Positions 1 to 9,372 of a stretch of 64,000 nucleotides of DNA are shown here, in pieces. How positions within the stretch are numbered: the stretch's first letter is position 1; the number at the start of each line of letters is the position of its first letter. This DNA is from Heterobasidion occidentale (taxonomy: Eukaryota > Basidiomycota > Agaricomycetes > Russulales > Bondarzewiaceae). The stretch covers positions 3,596,001 to 3,660,000 of the forward strand of contig JBCAQO010000002.1 of the NCBI GenBank assembly GCA_039111635.1, in the 5' to 3' direction. The position numbers and the translations under genes are program-made. A model generated the notes under the pieces. The model saw only the letters and a program-made list of their open reading frames with translations. It was not told the origin of the DNA and did no database searches.

Positions 1-859
1 CGTCGTCATCCCTGTTCCTGACACCTCGCGAGTGGCGGCGTTGAATCTTGCGCAAGAGCTGAAATTACCTTACCGGGAAGGATTTGTGAAGAATCGTTAT
101 GTAGGAAGAACATTCATCATGCCTGGTCAGCAGATGCGGTATGTTCTGTCCACAATCTTTTGGCGACGTGCTAATTGTGGTCATCAGGAAAAAGAATGTC
201 AGACGCAAGCTGAACGCTATGGCGCTAGAGTTCGCTGACAAAAACGTGCTGCTTGTTGATGGTTTGTTATCCAACCAAGATCTATTCCATAGAATGTATT
301 GATCCGTTCCGTTTAGATTCCATCGTCAGAGGTACGACATCAAAGGAGATCATCCAGATGGCGAAAGATGTTGGGGCCAAGAAGGTCATAGTAGCTAGCT
401 GTGCACCGCCCATCCGGTAATGCCCCATTTCATGATATTTACCTTCTGCTCATCTTCTGCGTGATTACCAGATACTCCAACGTGTATGGCATTGACATGC
501 CATCACGATTCGAGCTGGTTGCCCACGACCGCACAACAGAAGAGATCGCCGAAGCTATCGGGGCCGATCTGGTCATCTTCCAGACACTGGATGATCTGAT
601 TTCCTCCGTCCGCCAATTCAACCCATCCATCAGCCAGTTCGACTGTTCTGTCTTTACCGGTGAATATGTGACTGGGGGCGTCGACGCAGCGTACCTCCAA
701 CAGCTCGAAAAAATTCGGGCAGATAATGTGAAGGGTACGGCAGTCGTTGGAGACGTTGGTGCCTTGGAGGGCAAGGGTGGCGGCGTGCGGCGGAGGAAAC
801 GGAGAGGTAGGAGACGCTACCACGATGGCTTCAGGAGGGCCCATGAACGGCGTCGATGA
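1..859 (+). CDS. ADE4: Amidophosphoribosyltransferase, C-terminal part (start lies outside the window)
   Basis: Glutamine PRPP amidotransferase catalyses the first committed step of de novo purine synthesis in the cytosol: PRPP plus glutamine gives phosphoribosylamine. Only the phosphoribosyltransferase half is visible. Exons are 2-138, 188-261, 317-416 and 472 onward, with GT-AG introns between. The PRPP-binding loop [14 protein letters not shown] is assembled across the second intron, and [11 protein letters not shown] follows the third. After the conserved LEKIRADN stretch the open frame becomes an arginine-rich tail ending at 859. The +1 frame instead reads a plausible ADE4-like end ([15 protein letters not shown], about 827-871) and stays open to 992. 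One extra or missing base near 780-800 is therefore likely, and the true stop is uncertain. The family identification is firm. Confidence 0.93.
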
Positions 860-1105
860 TACGATAGGGCTGCATAATACTTGGAAGACGCATTACCTAG
901 AATCAAGTGTTTCATTAGATTGTCTACATAAAGGGACTGTTGTCTGTCCATCTTGCGGATGTCTGGGCATTTGGTCGGACGGTCACGTGTAACGGACGCG
1001 TCGCGTGTTGCGTTGTTTGGTTTGGTCTCTTCCACTTCCTTCATCTCTTGTTCACTTGCTCACGCTGTTGACCACGCATCGTTGGCAGTGCCTGTTGGTT
1101 TGAAG

Positions 1106-3568
1106 ATGACGCGCGGCTGGGTCCTCGAATTTCTCACGCTGGTCGTTCTCTTCTCCTCAGCATCCACCCGAGATTTGGCGTGGAACGGTCACACAACGCC
1201 TGGGTCGACTGTGCCATCTACATTCACGCCATACTACGTCCCGCCAGGCACGAAAAGCTATGATTCTCACTCTCCACTCGTTCATTACTCTGGTACATGG
1301 ACGGACTCGTACTCCAGGAGCTATGTCGGCAAGACGCTGCGGTCTACTTCTCAGGCCAAGTCTGTGGTCAGATTCACGTTCACCGGGACTGGCATCGAGT
1401 GGTTCGGAAATACGGACAAGAGGCACGGCATTGCTGATGTGTATCTGGATGGCAAGCTCGTTCAGCATGTCGATGCCTACTCTAGCGTCGCGCGGAAACA
1501 GCAGCGGATCTTTTGGGACTTCAATCTGCCTCTTGGAAGGCACACTATCAAGATCGTCAATTCTGGACGGAAGAGCTCGCGTGCAACTGGAACTCTGATA
1601 GACATTGATGCTTTCGTCGTCACTCAAGGACACATTCGCAATAGACAGAGTGTTCCCCTCCAGGCCAGCCCTCGAGTACAACCTCAGGTTTCGAACGCCG
1701 TGGCCCAGTCTCAGCCTCAGAATCTCGCTCAAGACTCCCAGAAGGACTCAGCTCAATGGACATTACAGCAAAAGGGCAACACGGGTGTGCATGCTATGCA
1801 ACTGGCTATCATTTCACCCTCTCACGCTCTTGTGGTCGACAAAGTGGAGCATAACCCCCTCACCGTGGATGGCCACCCGGCTTGGGCTGCGCTGTATAAT
1901 CTCAACACGCACGCCGTGAAGCCCCTTCGCGTTCAATCGAACTCTTTCTGTGCTGGCGGGACTTTCCTTGGCAATGGAACGATGATCAATGTTGGCGGGA
2001 ATCCTGTCGTGGAGAGTCACACTGCGGCTGCCGACTTTGGCGACGCCGATGGACTTCAAGCGATCCGTTTGCTCGAGCCTTGCGACTCTGACGATGCGGA
2101 CGACTGTGCCTTGTTCGAGGATCACGCAAGATTGCGGATGGCTAGTGCACGGTGGTATAATACGGTGCTGAGGATCTCAGATGGCAGTGCTATGATCATG
2201 GGAGGCTCGACCAAAGGAGGCTGGATGAACAATGCTACGACGAACAACCCAACCATCGAGTTCTTCCCACCGAAGAATATACACGGATCCAACGGTCTTC
2301 CTGTTCATCTGCCTTTCCTTGTCGACACACTCAGCTCCAATCTTTTTCCTATCGCATTTTCACTTCCTGACGGAAGGATTTTTGTCGCTGCAAACCGGGA
2401 CACCATGATCTACGACTGGGAGTCTAATTCCGAACAAAGGCTTCCCCAAATTCCCAACGGTGTGCGTGTCACGTATCCTATGACAGGAACCGCACTCCTA
2501 CTCCCCCTTTCGCCTGACAACGATCACACTGCCGAAATACTTCTCTGTGGTGGCTCTTCGATCGACGACGCCAAAGCTAGCTGGGACATCTCCTCTCAGG
2601 ATCCTGCGTCGTCTCAGTGCTCACGCATGGTCCTCAATGACGCCGGAATTCAAGCAGGATGGCAGGTCGAACAAATGCCAGAAGCGCGCACGATGCCAGA
2701 TGCCGTCCTCCTCCCAACAGGAAAGATCCTCATCGTCAACGGTGCTGGTTCTGGAATCTCAGGCTACGGCAATGTAAAGGACCAGGTCGGCTCCTCGAAT
2801 GCAGCAAATCCCGTCCTGACCCCCGTTTTGTACGATCCTACGCTGCCTTCTGGTCAGCGCTTCTCTTCGGGTGGTGTGCCGTCGAGCAGCATCCCGAGAT
2901 TGTACCATTCGGTCGCCACACTCACGCCGAACGGAGATATTGATCGCGGGCAGCAATCCGAATCTCGACCGGAGCGGGTGCAGTTTGGCACGGAATACAG
3001 GGTTGAGTGGCTGAGCCCTCCTTACATGACGGCGGAAAGACCTGTTCTGGATGGTGTACCGACGAAGATCGGGTTTGGGGAGGATGTCAAGCTGCAAGTC
3101 AAGCTGCCTAACAATGGAAACTCTGATATCAAAGGTACGTTTCTATATACCCCATCTGACGAGCTTCATTTCGAACCTTGTTACAGTTGCATTGATGGAC
3201 CTTGGTTTTGTTACACATGCCGTGCACTCCAACTCTCGCCTAGTTTATTTAACTGCATCCCTATCGGATGACAAGCAAACAATCACCGTCAAGGGGCCAC
3301 CTAGCGGAAAGATCTACCCCCCTGGACCTGGCTGGCTGTATGTCGTCGCTGACGGCGTACCTAGCATAGGTGCTAAAGTGATGATTGGCGATGGGCAAAG
3401 TCCTCCTGTCGACGCAGACGCCCTGCAAAAGTGAGTCGAAGTCTTTGCATTAAGCCGAAAGCTTTTGATTAAAGCGTGTTTGTTTATTGGTACAGCTTAC
3501 TCACAAGCACAGACCCATATCAATACGAGAAGACGAAGGGCAAACAGGCGGACGAAGGGTCCGAGTGA
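1106..3568 (+). CDS. Secreted copper radical oxidase (glyoxal oxidase type) with an extra N-terminal domain
   Basis: Predicted extracellular enzyme of the glyoxal/galactose oxidase family (CAZy AA5), which oxidises aldehydes or alcohols and yields H2O2, in wood-decay fungi often feeding peroxidases. Exons are 1106-3134, 3187-3430 and 3496-3568, giving about 781 residues. The chosen ATG starts a clear signal peptide (MTRGWVLEFLTLVVLFSS); the open frame extends upstream without a better start. Residues about 30-200 form an added domain (SGTWTDSY, VRFTFTGTGIEWFG, DIDAFVV) resembling a galactose-binding fold. The radical-copper site is intact: Cys282 (SFCAGGTF) and Tyr351 (RWYNT) for the thioether pair, Tyr600-His601 (RLYHS) and His687 (VTHAVH). 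The C-terminal immunoglobulin-like domain ends PPGPGWLYVVADGVPS. The substrate cannot be told from sequence. Confidence 0.9.
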
Positions 3569-3895
3569 TCTTTGTGTATAAGATCTCGATTGCCATCACT
3601 TCCTCTTCGTTCGCGCTACACATTTGCACATCTGACACATCCTAGTGGTGCGTTTTTTGATATCCTTTCCATTGATCTTTGGCTATCGTTTTGTTACCAT
3701 AACTATGTCGCTTGTGAGATTATTGTGTTGTTGAAATTAATCATGGATCTGAATCTATTCCAAGAAGGCCTCGATATTCAGTTTGAGGATAATCGGCCAT
3801 GCAAAGGAAAATGTCACATCAAGAATACAGCCTCCTAGTAGACCTCAAATAGGATGACCATGCTACAATGGATACATAGAAACATATGTCGGGAA
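3569..3895. other. Convergent 3' intergenic region
   Basis: This 327-bp stretch lies between the stop of the copper radical oxidase and the stop of PNO1 on the other strand. It is AT-richer than the flanking exons and should hold the two 3' untranslated regions. Open frames here lack homology I recognise. No repeat or RNA gene was seen. Confidence 0.5.
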
Positions 3896-4981
3896 TCACA
3901 AGGCCCTCTGCCTCATGCGACTACTGACAGTGCGAAGTCCGGCGTAAACTTTACCAGGAGGCGAGCCGAGGATAAGAGAGACAATAGCGTCTCGAGCAAT
4001 TTTGATGTTTTGGAACGATCCAAGGATATGTATTTTTCTAGGAATAGACAGGATTGGTGAGGGGATAAGATGAATGAGGAAGGGGAACACACGTGTCGGC
4101 AAGGATAATCCGTGTCCGGCTAGCATTTTCGATTGTAAACTTCGTCTTTCCATCTTGGCCCGCTATACGGCCTACACACAATGTGGATTAGACATGATCT
4201 CAAGAAAAGAGGTCGCTAACATACCGATGGCGCGGGATAGATGGTCTCCGTGAAGAGTCTTGACATCCTTGATCTCGAACGAGTCAAGGTATAGGTCATC
4301 CAATCGGAGGAGAGCGATTGCATCCTGATCGTTCCGTATGTAAATACATGAGAATTGCGAATATTGAAAGGTAACACACGTTGACATCGAAGCCAAGTGA
4401 AAATGCCTTGACAAAGTCTGCGCCCTTTTGCAGCGCGCCTACTTCTTTCGTGTGTTTTGACGTCTTTTTCCGGAGAATCGGGCGTAAGCGATGTGTAGAA
4501 TGAAGTATATTGCAACGGCCAGATGTGACCGTCGAGATTTCTCACTTACCCGAATCTCGACCGATTTTCTCTGCACATTCATTCGCACCTGCAGCCCCAG
4601 CAGCTCCGTCAACGGCCCGAATATATTGATCCAGTCTTTCTTCAATGGCGACATGCGATGTGGCGGTATGGGTATCCGCCGTGTCTCTGATTTGAGGGTT
4701 GCGCGTTCGGCAGACGCAGAGACGGGAGGGAACGCGGGTACAGAGGAATCTGGTACGGGAAGGGCTGCTTCGGCGTCGATCATGAGTTCATCGTCTTCAG
4801 TTATTTGAGACGCTTTCGTTGACGATGGTCTGCTTCCGCCTGCCGCTGGGCCTTGTTCATCGTCCATCTCAGAATCATGCTCGACCTGGTCTGCAGTCCG
4901 AGGAGCCCTCTTTTTCGACATTTTGCGCCGGTTTTTGCGGACAGGGGTATCGGGGACGGTAACGACGCTGGTGACTGCCAT
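3896..4981 (-). CDS. PNO1: Pre-rRNA processing protein Pno1 (Dim2/Rrp20), KH domain
   Basis: Pno1 binds the 3' end of 18S rRNA in pre-40S particles and works with the endonuclease Nob1; it acts in the nucleolus and cytoplasm. Five exons (4981-4550, 4463-4380, 4324-4225, 4171-4093, 4037-3896) keep phase and give 278 residues, the usual size. The first third is a charged, variable tail ([17 protein letters not shown]). The conserved core begins at [17 protein letters not shown] and carries [13 protein letters not shown], [20 protein letters not shown] and the KH-type [20 protein letters not shown], ending [10 protein letters not shown] and SSRMRQRAL. It lies head-to-head with the URI-like gene. 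Confidence 0.95.
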
Positions 4982-5194
4982 TGCTCTAGATTTTTGGGAG
5001 AGAAAAGGCTAGATCTGTTTACAATTTGGACAAAGGAGATGTCGAGGAGGGTGTAGAAAATCGAGCGGCAGTACTGCATGTTTTACGGTGCTGATCAGCT
5101 TCGGCAATGCCCGACTTCAGCGTCTTTACTCCACATCCACACCAAGCAGGTCACTTAACCTCCCACTCTTCGCATCGTGCAAGCCATATCTTCC
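4982..5194. promoter_or_regulatory. Shared upstream region of PNO1 and the URI-like gene
   Basis: These 213 bp separate two divergent start codons, so both core promoters must lie here or inside the first exons. No TATA box stands out. The promoter role is inferred from gene orientation only. Confidence 0.4.
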
Positions 5195-7570
5195 ATGGCT
5201 AGTCATATAACTGGGACGGTGAGAAATTTGACCGAGAGTCGTGCAGAAGGTAATTTCAAGCACATGCTATATTTCTCTGCCCTCTGACCGAACGCGTTTA
5301 GCTCTGCAGGCTCTACTACATTCTATTGATGCGAAAGACGGGCATAATGAAGGCAAAATATCGAATGAGCAGGTTCATAGGCTTTCCGATAAACTTGGAG
5401 AACTGCTAGGTGATGCAGAGGGCGCTGCAGGCCCTAGCGACTCACGAAACGAGAGGGGTGAGGTATGTTCGCGTTTTACAAGCTCAGTACTCGGCGCTAA
5501 TCACTGAAAGTAGCTGCTGAATGAAGAGGGGCTGCCAATCATCGAGATCAGTGAGCCTGTCTCTGGTCTTACCACCACTGCTGTAGAGAAGGCCCCAATA
5601 CTGGAACCGCCCGACGTTGCGCCTTTGTCAGCTCTGTCCCCCAAGCAGATGGCTCGAGACCGTGCGGAGATGGAGCGTATCCTAGATCTCTTGGAAGAGG
5701 AAGAGATGCGAGAAGAGGAGGAGAACGAAGCACTCGAGGAGAAGCGGAGAAGGGAGGAGCTCGAAGCTCGAAAAGCTCACGCGAAGAAGGAGCTTGAAAG
5801 GTTGAAAGCAGCCAAGGAGATGCAGAAAAAGATGGGCAAAGCTCTACTGAAGAATATCACGGACGCCAAGCGGAGAGAGGAGCAAGGCAAAGAAGAGCAG
5901 CTAGCGCAGGACATGGAGCTCGAGGCGGAGAAGAAACGCTTAAAGCCTAGAAAGAGCGTTAGTTTTGCTGACCTCCCTCCAGAAAAAGCGGTCGAATCTC
6001 TCGAGCATGGCTCTAGCCCACCCCAGCCCAAGTCAGGGTGGGGAGATATTGTCCCAGGTAGACTGCGAGCGACAGAGAACAAGCAACCGATGAAATTCCA
6101 GGTCATCGAGCGCTTCCCTGCCCCATCTAAATCTCAGCCCCTTGCCTCGCCTCCCCCTCCAGAGCCTGATTCTGACGATGAATCTGACTTTGGAACTCCT
6201 GTCCAGGATTCTGACCAAGGTTCAGAACCTACGGTTAGTGACGACGAAGACGAAGAATCTTCCGAAGATCCTGTTCTCCAGGACGAGTTTGACTTTGATA
6301 CAGCGAGCCATCAACGCGAAATTGCTCTCGCTTACTACGAACAACGCGGTATCATTGGGAAAGATGCTGCTCGCGCCTTGTCTGCTCACTCTCATGAGCC
6401 TGTCGAAAACGAGTGGGATCAGCCAGTTAGTAGAACTCCGCTATCCTTAAGAACCATCTGATTTTGTTTCTATACTTAACAGGAAGTTCCGTTGGACGCA
6501 ACACTCTCGACCACCGGCCCAAAATCCTCAGAGTCGCGATTCAAATCCTCTCGTATAGCTCAAGCTTATAATACAAACGTCTTGTCTACCATGCCTTCAC
6601 AATCTATCGGGGCTTCGGTCCTCCCCGGATCCTCGTCAACAATCAAACATGCTATTCGGCTTGGTAAGATTGAGGACGAGCAACTGGTAGGGGGAGAAGA
6701 AGGTGAGAGTGCAAGTGAAGATGACGACGAAAGCATCAAGGCCTTCTTGGACGCATTCAGGAGAGGCGACGTAAAGAATGTCGGGGTCGAGCAAAATTCC
6801 GATGCTTTGATTGCGGCTCTGAACGCGGCCTACTCTACACCGCCTAAATCCTCGGACACCACAAAAACGACTACTCTGGTAGAGGCAGAGGCTGTCCATG
6901 AAACGGTTACCGCATCTACATCCATGCCAGCGCCCTCACCTGCAAAGTCGAAAACATCAAAATTCAGGTTAGCTCGGATGCCGCCACGCAGCCCTTCCTT
7001 GGCTTCGGAATCTGACGCCACGACCCCGCTCACAACCGTCGCGCGATCTTCGCCAAAGCTACCGACCAACGATACTGTCATCGAACGAAAGCCCGGGCAA
7101 ACCAGCTCCGTTCTTAAAACTGCAACCAAGCTTCAACCTCGTCCACAGGGCCAGCTACATCATTCCCCTCGAGCGCGATGATCGTAGACTCGCCTGATTT
7201 CCGGCCTCCGCGAACTGCCAACCCTCCTACCGTTGTCTCGTCGCCTTCATTCTCCAAGACCCCCTCACACACGGCCAGCATAGTATCGCCGTCGCTCTCA
7301 CAGGCCACGATCATTGATTCACCATCCTTCCATAACCTGCCATCTATGGTGGTCGACTCGCCTTCTTTTCAGCGTGTGGCGAATCAATCTCCTTCAATGA
7401 TCATTGACTCACCGTCGTTCCAGTCATCGAGCACGAATAGGCCGTCAAACGCGCCGGGCGTGATGGCTTCCACCGTTCGAGAGTCCGCCAGGCAGTCTCT
7501 TCCGCAACCATCCGCTCATGCTGGAGGACCTGAAAAGAGAGTTTCTCGGTTCAAGGCCGAGCGCTCTTAG
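5195..7570 (+). CDS. URI/Bud27-like protein, DUF3835 family (frame break near the C terminus)
   Basis: Resembles fungal homologues of the unconventional prefoldin URI (Bud27), which links RNA polymerase assembly and translation in the cytoplasm. Exons 5195-5249, 5302-5462, 5514-6425 and 6483 onward keep phase. The protein has a short helical start (LQALLHSIDAK), a strongly charged coiled coil (about residues 110-190, MERILDLLEEEEMREEEENE), KSVSFADLPPE, an acidic stretch, then REIALAYYEQRGIIGKD. The frame then changes between about 7105 and 7150: frame one ends at 7181, while the next frame carries repeated DSPSF motifs and the closing RVSRFKAERS typical of DUF3835 C termini. A full prefoldin domain is not evident at the N terminus. 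The start was chosen because the ATG has good context and the first splice keeps phase. Function by family only. Confidence 0.6.
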
Positions 7571-8239
7571 TCGCAGGAATCGCCGTGCATACCGAAGGCA
7601 CGATTTAAACCTATCAAATTCCCCTCGGGCCTCCATTACCTACGCCAGAGACTGCATTTTATCATTCTGTTCCATTGCTAGTTAGTATCTATCACTTTGA
7701 TCAGTGCACGCTTTCCATCGCCCGTGTCTACTTCGGATATATCTACGTCTAACAGCTCCTGCGAGATCTCTTGAATTCGAAGTTTCATGAGCTTGTTCGA
7801 GATCTGGCTAGATACATATCAGTGGGCCCTCAGTGGTGTTGCTACAAGAATAGCCAATGAATGCGACCGTTTTGAATGCACACGGCAGTCAAATTCTGCT
7901 CGCTCCGATCACTGGCGAGGAGATTCGTCTAGGTTGTCTGAGAAAGCCGAACAGCCTGCAGCTGTACCACGCTTACGCTCATGATTCATGGCGTGGTTTT
8001 TTCATACAGGCGCGAAAGTACAGTGCCTTGACCAGAGGGCAAAGCGTCCAGAGGTAGTACAGTCGCGCCTGTACATGAAGCCCAAGAGAGGCTGAACCAG
8101 GTCATCATATATGATAGTTGCGTGACATTACCAGGAGAAAACCGATATAAAAACAAAGCAAAAGGGTCGCGATCCATCCAGTGAGCAATAACACACGCTC
8201 GCTATACCTTCGCCTCTGCATTCCCCCTGATGCGCATCG
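7571..8239. other. Convergent intergenic region
   Basis: 669 bp between the URI-like stop and the mitochondrial S7 stop on the other strand. I see no conserved open frame, RNA gene or repeat; it probably holds two 3' untranslated regions. Confidence 0.5.
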
Positions 8240-8899
8240 TCAGCACACTCCCAGCCCAAAAAGGCGCGGGATCACGAACCTGTTGACCATCGCGAACAGA
8301 TGGGCCTGCTCCTTAAGTTTCTTGGTTTCGCTGTTGTCCTGCAGGACGAGGATGATCTCGCGCGCTAGGCGCTCGTCGAGCGTCTGCCCGCTCCGTTTCT
8401 TGCTCGCCTCGAGGATCCACTTGATGGCGTAGCGCGTGCGCTGCTTTTCGCTGAGCGCGACGGGGATGAGCTGGTTCTTCACGCCGTAGCGGTGCGTCAT
8501 CGAGCGCACGAACGGCGATGCCATTTCGACCGCTCGACGCAGGAGCTCGAGTGGAGGCGCTTGGGTGAATGTGTGCAGCCGGAGGAGCATGCGCGACACG
8601 ATGCGCGACGCGCGCTTCCGCTTGCCGTCCTTCATGATGGTGTTGGTGAGGTATCGCAGCAGCGGGTCCTCCTCAGGGGGTAGGTCGAGGACTACAGGTT
8701 GGGTTGGGCTGCGGATGGGCAGGGGAAGGGGGAGTGGCGATGCTGGTGAGGTGATTTTTATGGGAATGGGGCCGGTATCCTCGTCGATGGCGTCGAGCTC
8801 TTGAGCGACATCGTTGGGAGTGAATTTTGGCAAGGAAGATACAGGTCTTGCGAAGGAGACAAGTGACCTGCGCACTGCGTGCCGGAGTGGTGAAAGCAT
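8240..8899 (-). CDS. RSM7: Mitochondrial small-subunit ribosomal protein S7 (uS7m)
   Basis: Component of the mitochondrial 37S subunit that binds the 3' domain of the small rRNA. It is a single exon of 219 residues. Residues 1-25 (MLSPLRHAVRRSLVSFARPV) look like a mitochondrial targeting presequence rich in Arg and Ser without acids. The S7 fold follows: DPLLRYLTNTIMKDGKRKRA (the S7 signature region), ASRIVSRMLLRL, LLRRAVEMASPFV and the C-terminal RTRYAIKWILEASKKR, DERLAREIILV. Family assignment rests on these motifs and their spacing. The Pro-rich linker at about residues 45-75 is not part of the conserved fold. Confidence 0.85.
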   Translation of the reverse strand: MLSPLRHAVRRSLVSFARPVSSLPKFTPNDVAQELDAIDEDTGPIPIKITSPASPLPLPLPIRSPTQPVVLDLPPEEDPLLRYLTNTIMKDGKRKRASRIVSRMLLRLHTFTQAPPLELLRRAVEMASPFVRSMTHRYGVKNQLIPVALSEKQRTRYAIKWILEASKKRSGQTLDERLAREIILVLQDNSETKKLKEQAHLFAMVNRFVIPRLFGLGVC

Positions 8900-9372
8900 C
8901 GTATGCGATGGCGCCGACTTGACTGGCTGGCTGAGTTACTGCTCCAGAGGATGGAGCACGTGCTGCAGCGGTCTACTCCCGTGGTCACTCGCGTCGACGC
9001 GTTGTTGGTGCATAGGTCCATTTACATCGACCAGCCAGAGAAAGGCACAAGACTGCACAAGACTGCGTTCATCCAAATCCGGGGATAGAAAAAAGTCAAT
9101 TAACGAAGACCGCACGCCGAGTCAATAAATATATGGCAACCTCCACACGTGTCAGATTAAAACAGCACCCCGTCGCCCTAAAGTACCGCTAACGAACAAA
9201 CCCCCAATAAATAAACAAAGAGAAACCGTCAGGAGTAAACGAGGGTGCAGATTGTAGGCGGAGAGAAACGCCTACGCGATAGATCGCATCAGGAGAACAA
9301 GAGGGGACATGCTACATAGATCAAGATCAGATTTCAAAAGAACGTCTGGAGCGAGCTCGCGGGGTATCATAA
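8900..9372. other. Intergenic region upstream of RSM7
   Basis: 473 bp between RSM7 and the stop of the arrestin gene, both on the minus strand. It should contain the RSM7 promoter and the arrestin 3' untranslated region. An AT-rich stretch at about 9105-9135 is the only compositional feature seen. Confidence 0.45.
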
